NCBI RefSeq assembly: GCF_030506325.1 | Contig: NZ_CP120683.1 | Span: forward strand, 2,542,001 to 2,606,000 | Direction of reading: 5' to 3' | Source of the DNA: Tunicatimonas pelagia | GTDB taxonomy: Bacteria; Bacteroidota; Bacteroidia; Cytophagales; Cyclobacteriaceae | DNA: 64,000 nucleotides | Part shown: positions 1 through 7,420 of the stretch, piece after piece | Layout of the letters: every line of letters starts with the position of its first letter | How positions within the stretch are numbered: the first letter of the stretch is position 1 | Position numbers and translations under genes: made by a program | Notes under the pieces: generated by a model | The model's input: only the letters and a program-made list of their open reading frames with translations | Told to the model about the DNA's origin: nothing | Database searches by the model: none

Positions 1-407
1 TCATCTTTGATACCGGCATCGGCGACCTGTTCGTCATTCGGGTAGCAGGTAATGTGCTCGATGATGCCATCATTGCTAGCATTGAGTACGCAGTTGCTAA
101 CCTAGGCTCCTCACTGGTCGTGGTGCTCGGACACGAAAAGTGCGGAGCAGTGACCGCAGCGGTTAACCAAGTAGCAGGAGGGCACTTGATTGCGCTGACT
201 GATAAGATTAACCCGGCTATTGATCAAGCGCAGCAGCAGGATGGTGATTTGGTCGACAACAGCATTCGCCAGAATGCCATCAATATGGCCGAACAACTAC
301 AGAAATCAGCCCCGGTGCTTCGCCCTCAATACGAAGCAAAAACGCTAAAAATACTGCCCGCTTACTACGCCCTGACCACGGGAAAAGTCGCCTTCCTCAA
401 AGGTTAG
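1..407 (+). CDS. Beta-class carbonic anhydrase, C-terminal part (5' end outside window)
   Basis: The reading frame is open from base 3 to the stop at 405-407, so the gene starts before the window. It begins IFDTGIGDLFVIRVAGN, a conserved beta-carbonic anhydrase segment, and continues to LGHEKCGAV, which supplies the second zinc ligands (His and Cys of the HxxC motif). The enzyme interconverts CO2 and bicarbonate. The first zinc-binding Cys and its Asp-Arg dyad would lie upstream and cannot be checked. The C-terminal stretch ALTTGKVAFLKG fits the usual end of the family. There is no signal peptide information. The next gene starts 63 nt downstream on the same strand. Confidence 0.88.
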   Translation, partial: IFDTGIGDLFVIRVAGNVLDDAIIASIEYAVANLGSSLVVVLGHEKCGAVTAAVNQVAGGHLIALTDKINPAIDQAQQQDGDLVDNSIRQNAINMAEQLQKSAPVLRPQYEAKTLKILPAYYALTTGKVAFLKG

Positions 408-470
408 TTATGATCTACCGCCTCTATCTATTGATTACTTTCAGGCGAAGACTTTGATACTACATACGCA

Positions 471-1163
471 ATGAAATTACAAGATAAAACAGTGGTTGTG
501 GGGGGAGGCACCGGGGCGGTAGGCGAAGGCATTGTGAAAGCTTTACTATCGCACGGTGCGACGGTCATCGTTCCAGCGCGTTCATCCGAGAAGGAAGAAA
601 AACTGCGACAATACGTTGCTCCAGTCAACACTGGCTCGCTAGCCACTTACGCGTACGATATTGGGCAAATTGATCAGGCCGAAGCGTTCCGCGAAGTAGT
701 ACTTCGCGCATTTGGTCGTATTGATATGGTGGTAGCTAGCTTGGGCGGCTGGTCAATGGGCTACGACTTGGTGGATACGCCCCTGGCAATGTGGAACAAT
801 GTGCTGCATAATAATTTGACCACCCACTTTGGGTTCGTGAAAACGTTTATTCCGGTTCTCAAAAAGCAAAACGACGGTTTGTACATCAATATCAACGGAG
901 GGGCGCAGGAAAACATCGCTCCATTGGCTGGGGCTATGACTATCATCTCTTCGGCGCAGAACCGGATGGTAGAAGTATTGCACCACGAAGCAAGGGAAGC
1001 CAACTACCGGGTACGATCCGTCGCCGCATTTACGCCCGTTCGCACCCGGGCCCGCGGTAGTGCCGTCGATTCCAGCTGGGTCAGTGCCGAAGACGTAGGA
1101 AACCACATAGCGAAACTCTACCTCGGCACAGTTAAGCCCGACCCGGTAGTGTACTTTAGATAA
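471..1163 (+). CDS. SDR-family oxidoreductase-like protein lacking the canonical YxxxK
   Basis: This is a 230-residue Rossmann-fold protein of normal short-chain dehydrogenase length. The N-terminus has a glycine-rich nucleotide loop (VVGGGTGAVGEGIVKALL, residues about 8-25) followed by PARS after beta-2. The NNAG-type region is replaced by VVASLGGWSMG. Where classical members have a catalytic Tyr-x-x-x-Lys after the Ser strand, this protein reads TIISSAQNRMVEVL (about residues 155-168), so neither Tyr nor Lys is present. It may be a divergent or non-catalytic member, or use other residues. No substrate can be assigned. It lies 63 nt after the carbonic anhydrase in the same direction and directly before a transposase relic. 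Confidence 0.8.
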   Translation: MKLQDKTVVVGGGTGAVGEGIVKALLSHGATVIVPARSSEKEEKLRQYVAPVNTGSLATYAYDIGQIDQAEAFREVVLRAFGRIDMVVASLGGWSMGYDLVDTPLAMWNNVLHNNLTTHFGFVKTFIPVLKKQNDGLYININGGAQENIAPLAGAMTIISSAQNRMVEVLHHEAREANYRVRSVAAFTPVRTRARGSAVDSSWVSAEDVGNHIAKLYLGTVKPDPVVYFR

Positions 1164-1218
1164 GGATGAAAAAATTAAGAATTTGGCAATGGGGTAGTAA
1201 ATCGTATTATTGGGTTGA

Positions 1219-1233
1219 CCGCGCGGCGAACCG
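1219..1233 (-). repeat. GC-rich 15-nt micro-element, copy 1
   Basis: On the minus strand this reads CGGTTCGCCGCGCGG, matching the copy at 1575-1589 in 14 of 15 bases. It lies just ahead of the IS1-like reading frame. Its GC content is far above the AT-rich flanks. It contains a small hairpin (GCGG / CCGC around CGAA). Confidence 0.5.
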
Positions 1234-1574
1234 CCAAAACATCAATAATATGCTCACTTGTCCTCATTGCCCAAGTAGCAAGATCGTAAAGAAGGGATTT
1301 ACTTCCTACGGAAAGCAAAATTATCTGCCATTCTTGCCAACGCCAAGCCGTAGAAAGAACGGATTCTGTACGTTTTAAGCGGGAAGAAATACTACAGAGT
1401 CTGCTACTAGAGTGCATCTCATTACGGGCGATTGCCCGCACGCTAAACGTCAGTCTGGGTTGGGTAGTCAAACGTGCTAAACAATACTGGCAATCGGTTG
1501 ATAAAGCGCTTCCCGTTGGACGACTAGAACAGCCTGAATTAGCCCTCTATTGCCTAGAGGCGGATGAAATGTGG

Positions 1575-1589
1575 CGGTCCGCCGCGCGG
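1575..1589 (+). repeat. GC-rich 15-nt micro-element, copy 2 (in-frame insertion)
   Basis: The sequence CGGTCCGCCGCGCGG sits between the Trp and Ser codons of the conserved IS1 motif DEMW-SFVG, adding five residues (RSAAR) without changing frame. It is the reference copy for the other three. Confidence 0.6.
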
Positions 1590-1810
1590 TCGTTTGTAGG
1601 AGCCAAAGACTGTCCCGAATGGATATGGCCACTATGGAATGGCTGGCGATCGAGCGACGTAGTAGACTCGTGGTGGGTTTTCACCTTGGGGGGCGTGACC
1701 AAGAAGGGGCCTTTGGTCTGTGGTTAAGTGTTCCTAAAAAGCTCAGAAAGAAGGCATTATGCTTCACCGATGATGGGGAGGCCTATGTGCCTGTGTTCGC
1801 TAAAGGCCAA

Positions 1811-1825
1811 CCGGGCGCCGGAGCG
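1811..1825 (-). repeat. GC-rich 15-nt micro-element, copy 3 (divergent, in-frame)
   Basis: On the minus strand this reads CGCTCCGGCGCCCGG, 12 of 15 matches to the copy at 1575-1589, with the three differences all G/C exchanges. It adds PGAGA between VFAKGQ and the following H of the transposase, where IS1 relatives run straight on (recalled alignment). This is the weakest of the four copies. Confidence 0.4.
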
Positions 1826-1867
1826 CATCAGCGCGAAGGGAAGTGGCAAACTAGGATAATAGAACGT

Positions 1868-1882
1868 CCGCTCGGCGGTCCG
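1868..1882 (-). repeat. GC-rich 15-nt micro-element, copy 4 (in-frame insertion)
   Basis: On the minus strand this reads CGGACCGCCGAGCGG, 13 of 15 matches to the copy at 1575-1589. It interrupts the conserved IER-FNNT motif of the IS1 transposase (here IER-PLGGP-INNT), adding exactly five codons. Confidence 0.55.
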
Positions 1883-2123
1883 ATCAATAATACGGTTCGT
1901 CAGCGGTGTGCCCGGTGAGTCCGTAAAACATTATCTTTCTCTAAAAATTGGGAAGATCATTATTTGGCGATCAAATATTTCCTAGTTCACCGGGCGTCGG
2001 TCGCTATAATCTTGAGAGGTTGGCAAAAAAACCATCCTTATGTTGAATACACTACCATCTTTTGTACTGAGGTTTATTTTAAATATATTACAATCGACAA
2101 TTGGCTAGTTAATCCCTCTGAAC

Positions 2124-2768
2124 ATGGTAGATGGTTCCGACTCCGATCATATCCTCTGGCAGCAGATGCGACAGGGAAACGATTTGGCCTTAGGACATCT
2201 TTTCGATCGCTACGTGACAAAGTTGATTAACTACGGTAAGCTTACTACACCAGATACTGGGTTAGTAGAAGATAGTATTCAAGATGTATTCGTTAATCTG
2301 TGGACTACCCGAAAGAGTTTAAGCCAAGCAAGCTCAGTTAAAGGCTATTTGTATGCGTCTCTCAGAAGAGTAATCTTACGTAAAATTAACCATCAAAAAA
2401 CAGAAAATAGCCTTCCTAATCAGTTAGATTCTTGGGGCGCGGTTGAAGACTCTTACGAACAATGGATTATCAAGCAGCAAAAGAAGAGTGCTACTCAACA
2501 GGCGGTTGCTCAACTGTTACAAACACTTACACCTCAGCAGAAGAAGGTGATCTACCTAAAATTTTACGAGCAACTTACTTACGAAGAAATAGCCAATACC
2601 CTTCAGCTCAATATTAAAACTGTTTATAACATTGTATCCTCCGCACTACAGCGATTACAAAAGGCTCTAAACGAGACCCCCTCACTAAATACTGCTCTCT
2701 TTGAGGCAGGCTCATGGTTAGGATTATTCACACTATTGGAGCAAAGCATTAGCACCATCTGCAATTAA
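2124..2768 (+). CDS. RNA polymerase ECF-type sigma factor (FecI-like)
   Basis: This 214-residue protein has the two-domain layout of ECF sigma factors. Region 2 spans about residues 25-95 (LGHLFDRYVTKLINYG, then EDSIQDVFVNLWTTR, which contacts core enzyme and the -10 region). Region 4 spans about residues 130-185 (LTPQQKKVIYLKFYEQLTYEEIANTL with the helix-turn-helix LNIKTVYNIVSSALQRL). A FecR-type regulator follows after 146 nt, then a SusC with an STN domain and a SusD. By family knowledge this is a cell-surface signalling unit: glycan at SusC, signal through FecR, release of this sigma, transcription of the locus. The C-terminal extra stretch of about 25 residues is hydrophobic and of unknown role. 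Confidence 0.93.
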   Translation: MVDGSDSDHILWQQMRQGNDLALGHLFDRYVTKLINYGKLTTPDTGLVEDSIQDVFVNLWTTRKSLSQASSVKGYLYASLRRVILRKINHQKTENSLPNQLDSWGAVEDSYEQWIIKQQKKSATQQAVAQLLQTLTPQQKKVIYLKFYEQLTYEEIANTLQLNIKTVYNIVSSALQRLQKALNETPSLNTALFEAGSWLGLFTLLEQSISTICN

Positions 2769-2914
2769 AAAATGCTAATAACTTGCCATATTTATTGCTA
2801 GCAAGCATTTATTATAGCTCTGATATTAAAACTATTGTAATCTTCTACTTTTTTTCGCAAAAACCCGTGAAGTTTTCGCTATATGTATCTCTTTAGAGAT
2901 AAAGAGTATAAGCC

Positions 2915-3970
2915 TTGCAAAAATACCTTACCTACCAAGCTATTGATTTCGCAAAAGACGAACGCTTTCAGGTGTGGGTACTTTCTAGTTCTTCAGATGA
3001 AGATGCTTTTTGGAATAGTTTCTTGCGTCAGTACCCTGAGAAAAAAACAGAAGTTGCGGAAGCTCGAAGAATGGTACTAGCCCTCGGGCAGCCTCATCCG
3101 GTAGTGAGTGAAAGTGCCCGTGTACGCATTAAGCAAGGGATTTATCAGCAAATCAAAGAAGTATCTCCGCCTACTGCTAAAAGACAGATTAATCCGTACT
3201 GGATTGCGGCGAGCGTACTCTTAGTAGTTGCTGCCTCTGTTTTTCTATTCATTCAGTTGCCCCAAAATAAAGTCCTTTCTACCGGATACGGTGAAAAAAA
3301 GGTTGTTACCCTTCCCGATGGCTCAGAAATTACGCTAAAAGCCAACTCTAGATTGCGATACGCTAAAGTGTGGGAGAAGGGCAGTGACCGGGAAGTGTGG
3401 CTGGAAGGTGAGGCATTTTTTCACGTAAACCAACAAGAAAGCCAGAGCGACAAAAAGACAAGGGGTTCTTCGAATTATACCTCGTTCGTAGTTCATGCAG
3501 ACAAAGGAATTGATATCAGTGTGCTGGGAACCGAGTTTAACGTTTCCTCACGAAGTGAGGAGGCAGAAGTTGCGCTTAAATCAGGGCGAGTACGCCTTGA
3601 ATTTCAGCAAAATCAGCAAGCGCGAACACTACTAATGAAACCTGGTGACCTAGTTGAAATCAAGCATGAAGATCATCAAGTACTCCATAAGCAAATAGAT
3701 ATTGACGATGAATCGGCCTGGAAGGAGAATATGCTGGTTTTTGATGCAATTACCCTAGCTGAAGTTGCCCAAAAGCTAAAATACACTTACGGAGTCGATA
3801 TTGTGTTTCAGAACGAAAGCCTGGCGGAGCGTAAGTTTAAGGGCTTTATGCCTTCAGATAATTTGGAGGTTTTACTGGATGCCTTCCGAGACCTATACGG
3901 AATACAAATAGACCGTCACGAAAATCAAATTATTTTTTCTACTAAACCATCAGCCGATATGATAGAGTAG
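2915..3970 (+). CDS. FecR-family anti-sigma / transmembrane regulator
   Basis: The 351-residue protein starts at TTG. A TAA lies one codon upstream in frame and the first internal ATG is at about residue 69, so TTG is the only start keeping the usual N-terminal cytoplasmic region (QKYLTYQAIDFAKDERFQVW). A single membrane span lies at about residues 90-110 (YWIAASVLLVVAASVFLFIQL). The periplasmic FecR domain follows (GEKKVVTLPDGSEITLKANS, VWLEGEAFFHV, ISVLGTEFNV, VALKSGRVRLEF), then a DUF4974-like C-terminal domain (LVFDAITLAEVAQKLKYTYGVDI). It should hold the upstream sigma factor inactive until the STN domain of the downstream SusC signals. It ends 32 nt before that gene. Confidence 0.93.
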   Translation: MQKYLTYQAIDFAKDERFQVWVLSSSSDEDAFWNSFLRQYPEKKTEVAEARRMVLALGQPHPVVSESARVRIKQGIYQQIKEVSPPTAKRQINPYWIAASVLLVVAASVFLFIQLPQNKVLSTGYGEKKVVTLPDGSEITLKANSRLRYAKVWEKGSDREVWLEGEAFFHVNQQESQSDKKTRGSSNYTSFVVHADKGIDISVLGTEFNVSSRSEEAEVALKSGRVRLEFQQNQQARTLLMKPGDLVEIKHEDHQVLHKQIDIDDESAWKENMLVFDAITLAEVAQKLKYTYGVDIVFQNESLAERKFKGFMPSDNLEVLLDAFRDLYGIQIDRHENQIIFSTKPSADMIE

Positions 3971-4002
3971 TAAAACCAACTAATCATTAATTCAAAACGC
4001 TT

Positions 4003-7000
4003 ATGAGAAACATAATACAAACTTGTATTTGGGTGGGTATGGTATGCCTAATAAGCCCTCCTCTTTTTTCCCAACCCTTGGCATCCGCTCAAGCTATTTC
4101 CTTGAGGCAAGAAAACCCAACGAGGTCACCAAATCAAAATATACGTGAACTTACTGATGTTTTAAGCGACCTTCAACGGCAGTATAATGTATTGTTTAAC
4201 TATGAACCCAATGTTGTTGAAGGGATGCAAGTGAAAGATATGCCACTGGCTGTAGCAACGGATAGTACCAGCAGTATGGAGTACCTACTATCAAATTATC
4301 TTACACCGCTGAAATTAGATTATAAGAAAATCAGGGAAAACTATTATATCATCGTTCCCAGGCAGAATACCGGAGTACCTAAAGTAGATAAAAAACCCTT
4401 AGAAACCTCTGATGCTTCTCTAGCATCCCTCCAACGTACGTATAAACCTACTCAGCAGCTAGACCCGGTAGCAACGGCTGAGAAAATAATTACTGGGGTA
4501 GTTACTGATTTGGTAAGCAATGAACCGCTACCCGGTGTTAACATATTAGTAAAAGGCACAACAAACGGTACGGTAACCGATGCCGATGGAAATTACCGTC
4601 TGGTAGTAAGTGACAATGCTGTTTCGTTAATTTTCTCATTTATAGGATATACTAGCGAAGAGGTTATCATTAATGGGCGTAGTACCATTGATATGTCTTT
4701 AGCACCCGATATTCAGGCATTATCAGAAGTGGTGGTGGTTGGTTACGGCGAGCAATCACGACAAAACATAACCGGAGCAGTAGCCGAGGTAGAAGTGGAG
4801 TCTATCAAAAATTCTCCCAATACTAACGTTACCCAAGCCCTTAGAGGCCGGGTGGCCGGAGTACAGTTTCAAGACAATGGCCGTCCCGGACAGGGAGGCG
4901 CACTCGTGGTGCGGGGACGATCGTCTATCACCGCTAGTAATGCGCCCCTCGTGGTCGTAGATGGGGTATTCTTCAACGGTTCGCTGGCAGATATTAATCC
5001 GAATGATGTGGAGTCGATGGAGGTACTAAAAGACGCCAGTGCTTCGGCAATCTACGGGGCGCGAGCAGCCAACGGCGTGATCTTGGTTACCACGAAGAAA
5101 GGGATTTCGCCCAAACCCTCGATTTCCCTCAATGCGTACTACGGGGTATCCACGTGGACCAAGAAGCTTAACTTGCTTACTCCTGAACGATACATTGAAA
5201 AGACTCTCGATTGGCGAAGAGCCACTGATCAGCCCGCTGATCCTAATGACATTGAAAGCTATCTGGAGAACAACGAAATAGAGAACTTTAGAAACGGCAC
5301 TACTATTGATCCGTGGGATGAGGTGTCTCAAGATGCTTCTATTCAGTCGTACGACCTGAGCGTCTCGGGGAAACTGGAAAACACCAATTACTATTTCTCC
5401 GTGGCCTACACCGACGAGGAAGGCCTGATTTACGGAGATAATGCCCAACGGATTGCGTTACGTTCTAACTTACAGGTCAGCTTAAACTCTTGGCTCAACG
5501 TGGGGATGACGGCTCAGTTTACCCACCGGGATCTATCAGGCGTGGAGGCTGATTTGGGTAATGCGTACTACCTAAGTCCCTACGGGAAAATGTACTTTAA
5601 CGGCGACCGCAGTGACCCAGTGCCCTTCCCCAGTAACGAGACACTCAATGTCAACCCGATGTTTGCGGCTATTTTTGATGACAATGAAGAGAAATACAAT
5701 AACCTCTTTGCCAACTTTTTTGCCACCATTGACTTTCCCTTTCTTGAGGGATTGAGCTATCGCCTAAATGCCTCGCCTAACTTACGCTGGTCGCACGAAT
5801 ATAATTTCACTCCCAGTTACCAAAGTGAAGAGTTCTTGAGGCAGTCGTCCGCCTCCAAAGTAAATCGGCAGAATTTTGATTGGGTAGTGGAAAATATTTT
5901 AAAGTATGAGTTTAACGTTGATGAGATACACGATTTTGACGTAACATTCTTATACGGTCGTAACCAGTTTAATGCTGACAGTACGCTAGCTAATGGCAAT
6001 TTCTTGTTAAGTAATGCTACGGGCTGGGATAATTTGAGCTTAGCTGAAGTACAAACGATAGCTTCGGAAAGAACCCAGTTGGATCAAATCTCTATTATGG
6101 GTCGGCTAAACTACCGATTAATGAACAAGTATCTTTTTACACTGACGGCCAGAAGGGATGGCTCTTCGGTATTTGGAGCTGATAACAAATGGGGTACTTT
6201 TCCTTCAGCCGCCGTAGCGTGGATCGCCAGCGAAGAAAACTTTTTGCAAAATATAGCCCAAGTCAATTATCTGAAAGTTCGTGCATCCTACGGTAGAATC
6301 GGAAACCAAGGGTTGAATCCTTATTCGTCGCTTAACCGTATGGGATTAGTTCAATACGTATTCGGTAATAAGAGTCCTACTTACGTTGGTTTGCAGCCCA
6401 CCCAAATGGGTAACCCTGAACTAGGTTGGGAAACTTCTACCTCCGCTAACGTGGCTGTGGAGTTTGGGGTACTGAATAACCGTATTTCTGGTACCGTAGA
6501 ACTTTATAGAACTGATACTGAGGACCTGCTGTTAAATCGGGCTATCCCCGAATTGAATGGTTTCAACAGCGTTCTCCAGAATGTTGGAGAAACCCGAAAC
6601 CAAGGCATTGAGATTTCTTTGAGCACTACGAACGTTCAGTCAGAAGATTTTCAGTGGAGCTCCGATGTAGTATTCACCAGTAATCGCAATGAAATCGTAT
6701 CCTTGTACGGATTTGATGCTGATGAGGACGGTGTAGAAGATGATGACATCTCTAACAATTGGTTTATCGGTGAACCCGTACTGGTAGAGTTCGGCTACGT
6801 TTTCGACGGGATTTGGCAAGAGGGCGACGAAATACCCTTCCCATTCATACCCGGAGATGTAAGGGTGAAGGACGTAAATAGCGATGGAGAATTTGATACG
6901 GATGACCGAACAATCGTAGACCAACGAGAGCCCCAGTTTACTTGGGGGTTGAATAATCGCTTTACGTACCGGAACTTTGAGTTTTCGTTTTTTGTAAACG

Positions 7001-7401
7001 GTCAGCACGGCTTCTCGCGTTGGTTTCAACCCCTTGATCCTTCTAACGCTGGAGATAATTTTCCCGACCGGGCTCTTAATATGTTAGATGAAGGCGACGG
7101 ATGGTGGACCCCCGAAAACCGATCGAATACGCGCCCGGCACTTAACTTCCGAAATTCGCTGCAACAACGCCTTTACGCCGCCCGTGACTTTGTGCGTATT
7201 CAGGATGTTTCTCTTTCTTACACCTTTGAGCAGTCTTTTTTAGATCGGTTAAACCTGTCTAATTTAAAGGTATACCTAAGTGGTCGGAATCTAGCTACTT
7301 TTACCGACTGGCCCGGCTGGGATCCTGAAATAGGTTCACCTACCGACGAGGGCTTCCCCGCCGCTCGTACTTTCGTCGCTGGTTTTAATCTTAGTTTCTA
7401 A
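4003..7401 (+). CDS. SusC/RagA-family TonB-dependent receptor with N-terminal STN signalling domain
   Basis: This 1132-residue outer-membrane protein imports glycan fragments together with the SusD that follows. In order it has a signal peptide (to about residue 24), an STN domain (about 45-120: LTDVLSDLQRQYNVLFNYEP ... YYIIVPR), a carboxypeptidase-like beta-sandwich (about 163-240: ITGVVTDLVSNEPLPGVNIL), the TonB box region (EVVVVGYGEQ), a plug (about 250-365, with VVVDGV, DVESMEVLKDASASAIYGAR and GVILVTTK) and a 22-strand barrel ending in an aromatic residue (FNLSF). The STN domain marks it as a signal transducer to the FecR just upstream. The second SusC in this window lacks it. The SusD starts 19 nt downstream. 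Confidence 0.95.
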   Translation: MRNIIQTCIWVGMVCLISPPLFSQPLASAQAISLRQENPTRSPNQNIRELTDVLSDLQRQYNVLFNYEPNVVEGMQVKDMPLAVATDSTSSMEYLLSNYLTPLKLDYKKIRENYYIIVPRQNTGVPKVDKKPLETSDASLASLQRTYKPTQQLDPVATAEKIITGVVTDLVSNEPLPGVNILVKGTTNGTVTDADGNYRLVVSDNAVSLIFSFIGYTSEEVIINGRSTIDMSLAPDIQALSEVVVVGYGEQSRQNITGAVAEVEVESIKNSPNTNVTQALRGRVAGVQFQDNGRPGQGGALVVRGRSSITASNAPLVVVDGVFFNGSLADINPNDVESMEVLKDASASAIYGARAANGVILVTTKKGISPKPSISLNAYYGVSTWTKKLNLLTPERYIEKTLDWRRATDQPADPNDIESYLENNEIENFRNGTTIDPWDEVSQDASIQSYDLSVSGKLENTNYYFSVAYTDEEGLIYGDNAQRIALRSNLQVSLNSWLNVGMTAQFTHRDLSGVEADLGNAYYLSPYGKMYFNGDRSDPVPFPSNETLNVNPMFAAIFDDNEEKYNNLFANFFATIDFPFLEGLSYRLNASPNLRWSHEYNFTPSYQSEEFLRQSSASKVNRQNFDWVVENILKYEFNVDEIHDFDVTFLYGRNQFNADSTLANGNFLLSNATGWDNLSLAEVQTIASERTQLDQISIMGRLNYRLMNKYLFTLTARRDGSSVFGADNKWGTFPSAAVAWIASEENFLQNIAQVNYLKVRASYGRIGNQGLNPYSSLNRMGLVQYVFGNKSPTYVGLQPTQMGNPELGWETSTSANVAVEFGVLNNRISGTVELYRTDTEDLLLNRAIPELNGFNSVLQNVGETRNQGIEISLSTTNVQSEDFQWSSDVVFTSNRNEIVSLYGFDADEDGVEDDDISNNWFIGEPVLVEFGYVFDGIWQEGDEIPFPFIPGDVRVKDVNSDGEFDTDDRTIVDQREPQFTWGLNNRFTYRNFEFSFFVNGQHGFSRWFQPLDPSNAGDNFPDRALNMLDEGDGWWTPENRSNTRPALNFRNSLQQRLYAARDFVRIQDVSLSYTFEQSFLDRLNLSNLKVYLSGRNLATFTDWPGWDPEIGSPTDEGFPAARTFVAGFNLSF

Positions 7402-7420
7402 CGTAGACTTTCTATTGAGT

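Larger units (their letters stand above)
1250..2010 (+). pseudogene. Decayed IS1-family transposase (InsA/InsB-like), multiple frameshifts
   Basis: Joining frames recovers an IS1-family transposase: an N-terminal zinc ribbon (LTCPHCPSSKIVKKGF then CHSCQRQ), a helix-turn-helix (SLRAIARTLNVSLGWVVKRAK), the first catalytic Asp in ADEMW, then LAIERRSRLVVGF, the second in FTDDGEAY, the Glu in IER and the tail VRKTLSFSKNWEDHYLAIKYFLVH. The gene is broken by an apparent 2-nt loss near 1332, a 14-nt partial duplication near 1630 (gaatgg repeated) and an in-frame TGA at 1916-1918. It also carries extra GC-rich 15-nt blocks described separately. I could not define terminal inverted repeats. It is non-functional. 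The 113 nt between it and the next gene hold nothing I recognise. Confidence 0.82.

Noticed and set aside
1166-1378. Independent small gene after the SDR gene
   Set aside because: Its C-terminal half is the zinc ribbon of the IS1 transposase, and it ends by frameshift.
5026-5448. Antisense reading frame within the first susC gene
   Set aside because: It is a shadow of a strongly conserved gene on the plus strand, with no start signal or family resemblance. The same holds for many other overlapping frames in the window.
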